Notes under the pieces: generated by a model
What the model was told of the DNA's origin: nothing
Seen by the model: the letters and a program-made list of their open reading frames with translations, nothing else
The model's database searches: none
Assembly (NCBI RefSeq): GCF_030285625.1
Contig: NZ_CP127294.1
Coordinates: 7,596,001 to 7,660,000, forward strand
Length of the DNA: 64,000 bases
Origin: Amycolatopsis sp. 2-15
GTDB taxonomy: Bacteria > Actinomycetota > Actinomycetes > Mycobacteriales > Pseudonocardiaceae
Direction: 5' to 3'
Made by a program: the position numbers and the translations under genes
In this document: positions 1 through 7,153 of the stretch, piece after piece
How positions within the stretch are numbered: the stretch's first letter is position 1
Layout: every line of letters starts with the position of its first letter

Positions 1-2
1 TG

Positions 3-3000
3 TTAAGACTGGCGAGGCCGGCGCCCTTCCGGCCCGGTGTTCGCTGGGGGTCGCTGGTCACGAACGCGAGCGGCGAGTATTCCGGTGTCGGGTATCCGGA
101 CTTCGCGATCTACGACGACAATGTTCGTTCCGTTGAGCAGCTCGGGGGCAGGCTCGACCCGCTGTCGTCGGGCCCGAACGGCACCTATGTGCTGCACCAG
201 GGTTCGTCCCCCGACCTCCGCGGGGGCCACGAATGGAGTGGCATTTCGGGCGCCGCGGTCTTCTGCGCCGAACTGCTCGTCGGCATCGTGGTCCAGGACG
301 ACAACCACCACGGAAACCGGCGGCTCTACGCGACGCGGGCCCGCAAGCTCCTTCAGGATCCCGAGTTCGTCGAGATCGTCGAGGGAGAGTCGAGTGAACC
401 GGTCGAACTCGAATCGGTCGAGTTCCGGCACCTGGTGGAGCCCGCGCCACCGCGCCGCGAGTTCGCCGCCCCGAGTATGGTGCTGCGTCCGGACGCCGAG
501 GCCGTGCCCTTCCACGGCCGCGCCGCCGAACTCGATGAACTGACGGACTGGTGCCTCGACCGGAGCCGCTTCAGCGTGCACGTCGTCACCGGCCCCGGCG
601 GCCAAGGCAAGACCCGGCTCGGCCGCGAGTTGGCGAGGCGGTTGCGCCGGCGGGGTTGGGTCGCCGGACTGGTCAAGCGCGACGCGAAGGTCGATCGGGA
701 CAGCCCGGGTGGAGTTCAGGAACCGGTCTTGCTGATCGTCGACTACGCCGAGACCCAGCCGGAGCTGCTTCGGAACCTTTCGGCCTGGGCGAGCGGGGCC
801 ACGCACCCGGTGCGCCTGCTGTTGCTCGCCCGCGCCCGCGGTGAATGGGAGCGGACCGCCGAAATCCGGGTGCGGACCGAGACCCGGCTGCGTGCTCTCA
901 GCGATGACGGCAGCGACCACGCGGGCTGGTTTCGCGAGGTGGCCCAGGGCCTCGCCCGGCATCTGCCCGCCGTCGACCGTTACGACCGAGTCGAGTGGTC
1001 GCGCATCGCGGCGGACCTCGTCGTCCCGCCGACGGCCACGCGTGGTGAGACCGCGTTGAAGGTCGAGATGGGCGCCCTCGTCACCCTGTTGCGCCAAGGC
1101 CTGGACGGCAGTGGCCCGGCAAGCGGCGACTCGGTCGAGGAAGAGTTGCTGTTCCACGAAAGAAGGTATTGGCGTGCGCGGTCGGCCGAGTCCGACCTCG
1201 GAAAGCGGGCGGACTGGATTCTTGCTCGGGCGGTCGCGGCGGCGGTGCTGTGCCCCACCCGCACCCGGAAGGAATCCGAGCAGACCATCGGGCGGGCGTT
1301 GCCGCAGGACCCGAGTTCGACCGTCGAAGAGGTCGTACGGGTGGTGCGGGATCTGTACCCGCCGCCGGCCGAGCGCTACTGGGGCCAGCTGGAACCGGAT
1401 CGGCTCGCGGAATTCCACGCGAGCACCGAGGTGCTGGCCGACGAAGAGTTCCTGCCGAGCCTGTTCGGTGGCGCGACGGACGAGCAGCGCACGCACCTGC
1501 TGACGGTGCTGGCGCGGGCGGCGGTCGCCCACGCGAACGACGGGCGGAAGGACCAGGCGGCGCGCCTTGTCGTCGCGCTGGGCAACGTTCTCGGTCAGCC
1601 GGCGCCGGACCGTCCGTTGACGGTCGCGATGATGCGCGGGCACTCGGACGCCCTTCCGGAAAAGTCGCACGTGCTGCGCGACTACGCCCTCGACGTCGCC
1701 GTGCGGCTGCGCGACTTGACCGAGGCCGCGGACGGCTCGTCCTCCCGCGATTACGCCGCGGCAGTGCAGAACCTGGGCCGACGGCACGCTGCCGTCGGCA
1801 ACTGGGCGGCGGCCGTGCAGGCGTCCGAGGAGGCGGCGAAGATCCGTGCGGTGTGGGCAGGGCCGGAGGGGTCGATCGCCGATCGGGCCGCGCACGCGGA
1901 ATCGTTGGTCGCGCTCTCCGAAGCGGCGCGCCTTTCCGGGGACCGGCATGTGGCGTACGAAGCGGGCAGCGAGGCGCTGAGTATTTCCCGCACCCTGATC
2001 GCGTTCTCCAGTGGAGTGGATTCCCTGCCGTACAAGGTGGGTTTGGCTCGAACGCTCATCACCCTGTCACCGGTGCTGTGGCAACTCGGGATCCACGACA
2101 TCGCATACGATGACCGCGCTCGGTCGGTGGGTTACACCACGGAGGCAGTGAATCTCGCGCGGGAAGTCGTCGCCGTGGATCCCGAACTGGCTCCCGATCT
2201 GCTCGCGAAGGCACTCGACGCACACAGCTCGAACTTGTGGCGTTTGCGCAAATTCGCGGAGATCGCGGACCCGAGCAAGCAGGCGGAAGAGGCGGCGCGA
2301 ACCCTGGCCACGCAAAACCCGGACGCCTGGGACCCGGACCTCGCCGACGCGCTGCTGGGCCTTTCCGTGTCCTTGGAAAATGAGGACCGAGCCCGAAGGA
2401 TGGAGTTGACGGTGGAGGCGATCGCCCTGCTCACTCCCCTGGCCGAAGACCTGCCCACGGTTCACGAGCACACGCTGGCCCAACTCTGGCACAACCTCGC
2501 TTGCGACCAACGTGATTCAAAAGAGCTCGCCGACGCACTGGACTCGATCGGCCGGGCGATCGAATTCCGCAAGCGCGCGGCGACCACGGGAACAGCGATC
2601 GCCAACCACGCTCATTCTCTGCAAATTCGCGGCCGCATTTACAGAGCCACCGAGCGCTTTCAAGATGCACTGGACACATTTGTCGAGGCGCATCGCATCA
2701 CTGACCACCATCTTGGCGGGCTCAGTCCCGGCGAGATCAGGGTACGCGCGGACATCACAGCTGACCTCGGCTGGACATATTTCGGACAGCAGAAACCCTC
2801 CGCCGCAGTAAAGGCTCTGGACCAGGCCATCGCCGAGTTCCGCAGGCTGACGGCACATGCGCCGGCTGTCTACGCACAATATTACGCCGCCGCATTGCAC
2901 GATCAAGCGGCCGTACTGGCGGACTACGATCGGACCGCACAGGCACGGACCCGATGGCGTCAGGCCATCGCGAACTATCGCCAGATCACCGACCCCGAAG

Positions 3001-3719
3001 AATGGGTGACCGAAGCGCTGGCGGAGGCGCTTCTCGATCTCGGGTCGAGCTACACGTCCCGCGTCACCACCGCGGACCGTGCCGTGGCACCACTCCGTGA
3101 TGCGTACCTTCGGTGGACGTCGTTGGCGTCGCACAACCCGGCGCACAAGGTCCCGTTGGCTCAAACTTGCGTGGACCTGTCGCATGCGTTGACCATGACC
3201 GGGCAGTTCGCGGACGCCGTTCAGGTCACCGAGCGGGAGGTGTCGGTGCGGCGTCAATTGCTCGCCGCCGGCTCTGATCACGCCAACCTGTGGCTCTGCC
3301 ACGCTCTGCTCCGCTTGGCCGAGTCTCAGGCGATGACAGGAATGGTTGACGATGCCTGGGATACGGTCCTCGACGCGCAGCGACGATGCCAAGCAGCAGC
3401 CGTACTCGATGAAGCCGTGCAAGACCAGGCCTTTTTGTTTCATCGAGTTGCCCGCGCACTGAGCCTGTGCGCCCGCTTCGACCGGCACTCGCCGGAGTCG
3501 GCCCGGCGCAAGTCGATGCTCGCCGAGCAGTTCGCGGGACGCGCGGTAACGCTCTACCGGCAGCAGGTCGACGACTCCGGAGTTATCCAAGACCAGGCCT
3601 CTTTGAACAAATCCGTCACGATGCTCGCAGAAATTCTGAGACGCCTGGGGAGCCACTGGGAGGCAGCCGATGTCGAACACCGACGAGGGGAAGGATACCG
3701 TGAACGCGCAACCCGATGA
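3..3719 (+). CDS. Trypsin-like / STAND NTPase / TPR multidomain protein (5' end outside window)
   Basis: The reading frame is open from base 3, so the true start lies upstream; the first internal start is at 189. The visible N-terminus ends a trypsin-like domain: a GISGAAV motif near 238-262 matches the serine elbow of chymotrypsin-fold proteases. Next comes a P-loop NTPase with Walker A GPGGQGKT at about 591-614 and Walker B LLIVDYAET at about 727-750. The C-terminal two thirds is a long helical array with TPR-like repeats (about 1500-3650). This layout is known from STAND ATPases of bacterial conflict and signalling systems, where a sensor repeat array controls an N-terminal effector. The catalytic His and Asp of the protease would lie outside the window. 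It overlaps the next gene. Role in defence is inference from architecture. Confidence 0.85.
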   Translation, partial: LRLARPAPFRPGVRWGSLVTNASGEYSGVGYPDFAIYDDNVRSVEQLGGRLDPLSSGPNGTYVLHQGSSPDLRGGHEWSGISGAAVFCAELLVGIVVQDDNHHGNRRLYATRARKLLQDPEFVEIVEGESSEPVELESVEFRHLVEPAPPRREFAAPSMVLRPDAEAVPFHGRAAELDELTDWCLDRSRFSVHVVTGPGGQGKTRLGRELARRLRRRGWVAGLVKRDAKVDRDSPGGVQEPVLLIVDYAETQPELLRNLSAWASGATHPVRLLLLARARGEWERTAEIRVRTETRLRALSDDGSDHAGWFREVAQGLARHLPAVDRYDRVEWSRIAADLVVPPTATRGETALKVEMGALVTLLRQGLDGSGPASGDSVEEELLFHERRYWRARSAESDLGKRADWILARAVAAAVLCPTRTRKESEQTIGRALPQDPSSTVEEVVRVVRDLYPPPAERYWGQLEPDRLAEFHASTEVLADEEFLPSLFGGATDEQRTHLLTVLARAAVAHANDGRKDQAARLVVALGNVLGQPAPDRPLTVAMMRGHSDALPEKSHVLRDYALDVAVRLRDLTEAADGSSSRDYAAAVQNLGRRHAAVGNWAAAVQASEEAAKIRAVWAGPEGSIADRAAHAESLVALSEAARLSGDRHVAYEAGSEALSISRTLIAFSSGVDSLPYKVGLARTLITLSPVLWQLGIHDIAYDDRARSVGYTTEAVNLAREVVAVDPELAPDLLAKALDAHSSNLWRLRKFAEIADPSKQAEEAARTLATQNPDAWDPDLADALLGLSVSLENEDRARRMELTVEAIALLTPLAEDLPTVHEHTLAQLWHNLACDQRDSKELADALDSIGRAIEFRKRAATTGTAIANHAHSLQIRGRIYRATERFQDALDTFVEAHRITDHHLGGLSPGEIRVRADITADLGWTYFGQQKPSAAVKALDQAIAEFRRLTAHAPAVYAQYYAAALHDQAAVLADYDRTAQARTRWRQAIANYRQITDPEEWVTEALAEALLDLGSSYTSRVTTADRAVAPLRDAYLRWTSLASHNPAHKVPLAQTCVDLSHALTMTGQFADAVQVTEREVSVRRQLLAAGSDHANLWLCHALLRLAESQAMTGMVDDAWDTVLDAQRRCQAAAVLDEAVQDQAFLFHRVARALSLCARFDRHSPESARRKSMLAEQFAGRAVTLYRQQVDDSGVIQDQASLNKSVTMLAEILRRLGSHWEAADVEHRRGEGYRERATR

Positions 3720-4161
3720 CGACGCGAACAAGTCGACCAACGAGATTCTCGAAGAAGAAAAAGCTCGTGACGGGTCGGCCAGACTATTTTATGGGAATGT
3801 CAACGAATTCGTGACCGACCGCCTGCGTTATCTGTACCCGCTGCCACCCGCGGGATCCGGGTGGGCGTGGTGTGCCGAGTGGTACAGGCATGCGCAGGCA
3901 TTGTCCCGCCTGGACTCGGTGTGGCGCGCCTGGGAGAACCTGCGCTTCGACGCGGCGCTGGGCATGTCGGCGTGGTGGATCCACCACGCCGACCCGATGA
4001 TGCGCGCCCTGCTCGACCCCGCCACCGGACCATTCGCGAAATGCATCGGCGGGCACCGTTCCGATGAACCGCTGCCCGTCATGGAGCCGCCGTCCGGGCT
4101 GTTCTTCGACCAACGCACGCAAGGCGACCCGCTGGCCGGGCACCCGCTCGCGCTCGACTGA
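3670..4161 (+). CDS. DUF4913 family protein
   Basis: 163 aa. The first 35 residues are acidic and low complexity. The rest carries the DUF4913 pattern of actinobacteria: tryptophan-rich WCAEWYRHAQALSRL, then WRAWENLR, then SAWWIHHADPMMRALLDP. The function of the family is unknown; members are common near mobile or conflict genes. Two starts are plausible. The ATG at 3670 has GGGAGG upstream and overlaps the previous gene by 50 bases. The GTG at 3700 has GAGGGGAAGG upstream and overlaps by 20. Either way translation is probably coupled to the STAND protein, suggesting a shared job. Confidence 0.85.
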   Translation: MSNTDEGKDTVNAQPDDDANKSTNEILEEEKARDGSARLFYGNVNEFVTDRLRYLYPLPPAGSGWAWCAEWYRHAQALSRLDSVWRAWENLRFDAALGMSAWWIHHADPMMRALLDPATGPFAKCIGGHRSDEPLPVMEPPSGLFFDQRTQGDPLAGHPLALD

Positions 4162-4376
4162 CGACCGGCTCGGCGCGCTGAAGGACGACCGCGGAGCAGT
4201 CCAGGACAGCCATCCTCGCTAAGCGGGTGGCCAGACCTCGTCATTGCTCGAACAGGTACGGACAACCGGCTCGGTCAACGTCGCCCTCGCGTGCAGCTAC
4301 GGCGAAGGGGCAGCGACTGATCGTTTCAGCGCGACGAGCGCAGAGTAGCTGTGGCGTACCGTCGTTCTGCGACGGC

Positions 4377-4886
4377 TCAGTTCGCCGCGAGCGTCACGGC
4401 GAAGTCCGGCGGTGTCCGCAGCGATTGGAAGACGACGCAGTAGCGTTCGGTCAACTTCTTCAGCGTCGCGAGCTGGTCGGGGTCGGCATCGGTGTCGAGG
4501 TCGAACGACAGCCGGATCGCGCGGAAGCCCACGGGGGCGTCCTTCGCGACGGCCAGCGTGCCGCGGAAGTCGAGGTCGCCCTCGGCGCGGACGCGGCCGC
4601 CGCGCACTTCGAGGCCCAGCGACGTCGCCACCGCTCGCAGCGTCACGCCGGCGCAGGCGACGAGCGCTTCGAGCAGCATGTCACCGGAGCAGGCGAGGGT
4701 GCCGTCGCCGCCGGTCGCCGGGTGCAGTCCGGCCTCGACGATCGCGCGGCCGGTTTCGACCTTGCAGGAGATGCCGAGGCCGTCCAGTTCGGCGTCGGCA
4801 TGCAGCGTGACGAGCGCACTCGCCGGTTCGTCGCGGTACTTGTCCTTCAGCGGGGCCTGGGTCGCGCGCAGCTCTTCGGAGTCCAT
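4377..4886 (-). CDS. OsmC-family protein
   Basis: 169 aa. OsmC/Ohr proteins are small cytosolic thiol peroxidases that reduce organic hydroperoxides, or act on related substrates. Both cysteines expected in the family are present: one in ALVACAGVT in the central helix, the other in ERYCVVFQSL near the C-terminus. The ATG at 4886 begins MDSEELRATQ; the reading frame runs on upstream, but that part overlaps the neighbouring CHAD gene antisense and does not look coding. It stands alone, with the CHAD gene upstream on the same strand 214 bases away. Confidence 0.88.
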   Translation of the reverse strand: MDSEELRATQAPLKDKYRDEPASALVTLHADAELDGLGISCKVETGRAIVEAGLHPATGGDGTLACSGDMLLEALVACAGVTLRAVATSLGLEVRGGRVRAEGDLDFRGTLAVAKDAPVGFRAIRLSFDLDTDADPDQLATLKKLTERYCVVFQSLRTPPDFAVTLAAN

Positions 4887-5100
4887 GCGCTCGATTGTGC
4901 CCACATTTCCCGGAAAACAAAAAGGTGTAGCCACGGCGAGCCGGTGTGAACGGAAATCGACGAGTGGGCGATGGATGGGCTGAAATTCAGCGAGACCTGC
5001 CGGCTCGAACGTCGACCACGGGGACCGAATCCGCACCCAGGTGCTTCTCCCCCGCGCGCAACGTCGGTCACCGTCTTCCCGGGATCGGCGAATGCTCAGG

Positions 5101-6072
5101 TCAGTACCAGGGGGCGTCCAGCCAGTCCACGTACGCCGGGCGCCAGGTCCGGTCCCAGCAGCGGGGCAGCCGGTGGCGGACCGCCTCGGCGCGGGCTCGC
5201 TCCTGGCCGTACAGCAACGCGAAGGTGAATCCGCTCTGCCCGGCCCCCTCCGCGCCGGCGAGCAGCTCGGTGAGTGCCCGGCCGCTGACCACGCTGTCCT
5301 GGTGTTCGCCGAGCAGCCGCCGCAGCTTTTCCAGCCTGCGGTCGAAGCGTTTGGCTGATGGCCCCACCACCGGCCGGGCCACCAGCGCCGATTCGCGCAG
5401 GTGGCGGGCGACCTTGCGCACCGCGTGCAGCCCGGCGTCGGAAGGGTCGCACCGCCGCACTGCCTCGAGCAGCAGCTCGGCCGTGGACCGGATGTGCACC
5501 AGCAGCTCGGTGCCCGCCGGGCGCTCGGCCGGCGCGGTGAGTGCCGGGTCGTCGACGAACAGCTCGAGCCGGCCGCGCACGGCCAGCCAGCGGGGTGAGT
5601 CCAGCGCCTCGGACAACGCGGCACCGGCCGCCGCGTCGACCCGGGCGAAGTGCTCGGAGACCAGGGTCCGGACCGGGCCTCGGTGCAGTTCGTCGTCCAG
5701 CTCGTCCAGCCCGGCGGTGATCCGCTCCCGGGCGACCTGGGCGTCGCGGGCCAGGGAAACCTCGCGGCCCAGCCAGCGCAGCTCGTCGATCAGCTCGGTC
5801 ACCAGCTGCTGATCCGCTACGAGCGGCCGGTAGGTGCGCAGCGCCGCCCGGGTGCGCCGGACCGCGGTGCGAAGATCGAACGCGGCGTCCGGCACGTCGT
5901 GGCGGATCGCCCGCTCGGACTGGGCGAGCCGTTCCCGCTGGGACCGCAGGTACGCCGTCAGCGCCTCCCCGGCGGTGGCGTCCGGCCCCAGCGGGGCCGG
6001 GCGTGGCGCCCGGGGCAGCCTGACCCGCAACGCCGTTGTGCTGTCTATTGGTGAGTCCGTCTGCCACATCAT
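5101..6072 (-). CDS. CHAD domain-containing protein
   Basis: 323 aa, predicted all-alpha. CHAD domains are histidine- and arginine-rich helical bundles that bind inorganic polyphosphate and often sit beside CYTH triphosphatases. Conserved basic helices are visible: RHDVPDAAFDLRTAVRRTR near residues 57-75 and LHAVRKVARHLRES near 215-228, followed by KRFDRRLEKLRRLLGEHQD. These two repeats form the usual duplicated CHAD fold. No CYTH domain is fused or adjacent. Start: ATG at 6072; another ATG three bases downstream would also serve. Confidence 0.88.
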   Translation of the reverse strand: MMWQTDSPIDSTTALRVRLPRAPRPAPLGPDATAGEALTAYLRSQRERLAQSERAIRHDVPDAAFDLRTAVRRTRAALRTYRPLVADQQLVTELIDELRWLGREVSLARDAQVARERITAGLDELDDELHRGPVRTLVSEHFARVDAAAGAALSEALDSPRWLAVRGRLELFVDDPALTAPAERPAGTELLVHIRSTAELLLEAVRRCDPSDAGLHAVRKVARHLRESALVARPVVGPSAKRFDRRLEKLRRLLGEHQDSVVSGRALTELLAGAEGAGQSGFTFALLYGQERARAEAVRHRLPRCWDRTWRPAYVDWLDAPWY

Positions 6073-6406
6073 CGGAGGTCATGATCCTCAACTCCGCTCC
6101 AGTACACGGTGTTTCAGGTCATGAATGTTCGTTATGGGGTGCCGTGGCGGCCGGCAACTTTCCCCTGCGGAACCCGCGGCCGAGAGGGTGACTCGATGGA
6201 CCGACCGCGCGGAGAAAAGCGCAGGTCACTTGCTTCTCTGCAAGCGAGAGCTGCTCGTGGTGGTCAGCCGCGGGTCGCGGAGGCGGAGTCCGGACCGACG
6301 GGCACTGCGGCCGGGTCATGCGCGTTCCGAGCGTTCGAGCGGCCGCCGCATTTTTCGCTACGATTCACCGGCACCGAGAACGTTCGACTGACACCTTGGA
6401 GTGACT
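6073..6406. other. Intergenic region without a recognisable gene
   Basis: 334 bases between the divergent CHAD and SRPBCC genes. Both strands have short open frames, but their translations are arginine- and proline-rich and resemble no family I know. The promoters of both neighbours must lie here. I could not identify -35 and -10 boxes with confidence. Confidence 0.5.
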
Positions 6407-6844
6407 ATGCCGCGCCCGTACGCCAGTGGAGTCGTCGCCGCGCCCGTCGACAAGGTCTGGGCCCAGGTCCGCGCCTTCGGAGACTTGCCCGCCTTCCTGC
6501 CCGCGATCGGCCACAGCGCGATCGTCGAGGGCGTCGACGGGCAGGCCGGGGCCGTCCGGCGGCTTACCCTCGCCACGGGCGGCGACCCCTTCGACGAACG
6601 GCTGTTGGCCTTGGACGACCCCGGTCGCACCCTCATCTACTCGTTCGTCGGCGCGAACCCGTTCGGCGTGCGCCGCTATGTCTCGACGGTCCGGGTCAGC
6701 CCGGTCACCGACACCGGCGAGTCCTTCGTCGAGTGGTGGGCCGAGTACGACGCCGACGCGGGCCAGGAGGAAGAGCTCAACCGCACCTTCGCCGAGGACG
6801 TGTACGGCAGCGGCATCACCGGGCTGCGGAAGCTGCTCGCGTAG
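6407..6844 (+). CDS. SRPBCC family protein (polyketide cyclase/START-like)
   Basis: 145 aa. The sequence follows the Bet v1-like SRPBCC helix-grip fold found in polyketide cyclases, lipid carriers and small-molecule binding proteins: an N-terminal strand ASGVVAAPVDKVWAQVRAFG, a central region ending RRYVSTVRVSPV, and a C-terminal helix GITGLRKLLA. The ATG at 6407 has GGAG eight bases upstream and is preferred to the GTG at 6401. Ligand unknown; single gene. Confidence 0.85.
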   Translation: MPRPYASGVVAAPVDKVWAQVRAFGDLPAFLPAIGHSAIVEGVDGQAGAVRRLTLATGGDPFDERLLALDDPGRTLIYSFVGANPFGVRRYVSTVRVSPVTDTGESFVEWWAEYDADAGQEEELNRTFAEDVYGSGITGLRKLLA

Positions 6845-7153
6845 GGGCAATGGATGGCTTCGCGCCGAATCTTGCCCTGGTCGACGCGCGCCGGTAAACG
6901 TCGCGCTGGGCGCGTTGGTCCCCGGCGTAGGCGGGCGATTGTGTTGTCCCCGGCGGTGATCTGCGCCTCGCGCTGACCAACCTCGTTGGTCAGCTCGAGG
7001 ATGCAGCGGGCGCGCCGGGCGGTAGAGCGTCGCCATCATGGTCGTTCGTGCTCGCACAACCCCCGAAGGCCGGTTGACAAGCGGATCCGAGCCCGCCGAT
7101 CATAGAACTCACACTGAGTGTGACAACGTTGTCAGACGGGCGATCGGAGCGAC
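6845..7153. other. Intergenic region with regulatory palindromes upstream of the GH2 gene
   Basis: 309 bases without a gene. The left half has nothing I recognise. The right end holds TTGACA at 7074-7079, a possible -35 box whose -10 partner is unclear, and two overlapping palindromes at 7109-7134 described separately. Confidence 0.5.
7109..7134. promoter_or_regulatory. Two overlapping palindromic operators upstream of the GH2 glycosidase
   Basis: TCACACTGAGTGTGA (7109-7123) is a perfect 7+1+7 inverted repeat. TGACAACGTTGTCA (7121-7134) is a perfect 14-bp palindrome with a central CG, the form typical of LacI-family operators in actinobacteria. They share TGA and lie 20-45 bases before the GTG start, over the likely transcription start. 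Binding by a LacI-type sugar repressor is inference; no such regulator is in the window. Confidence 0.65.

Noticed and set aside
3..1949. 648-codon open frame on the minus strand opposite the STAND gene
   Set aside because: Antisense shadow of GC-rich coding DNA: arginine/proline-rich, no family match, while the plus strand has clear protease and P-loop motifs.
4377..5624. Extended 415-aa form of the OsmC protein
   Set aside because: The extra N-terminal part overlaps the CHAD gene and lacks OsmC similarity; the start at 4886 fits the family length.
7074..7106. Full sigma70-type promoter for the GH2 gene
   Set aside because: TTGACA is present, but no convincing -10 box lies at 16-19 bp; only the -35-like box is noted.
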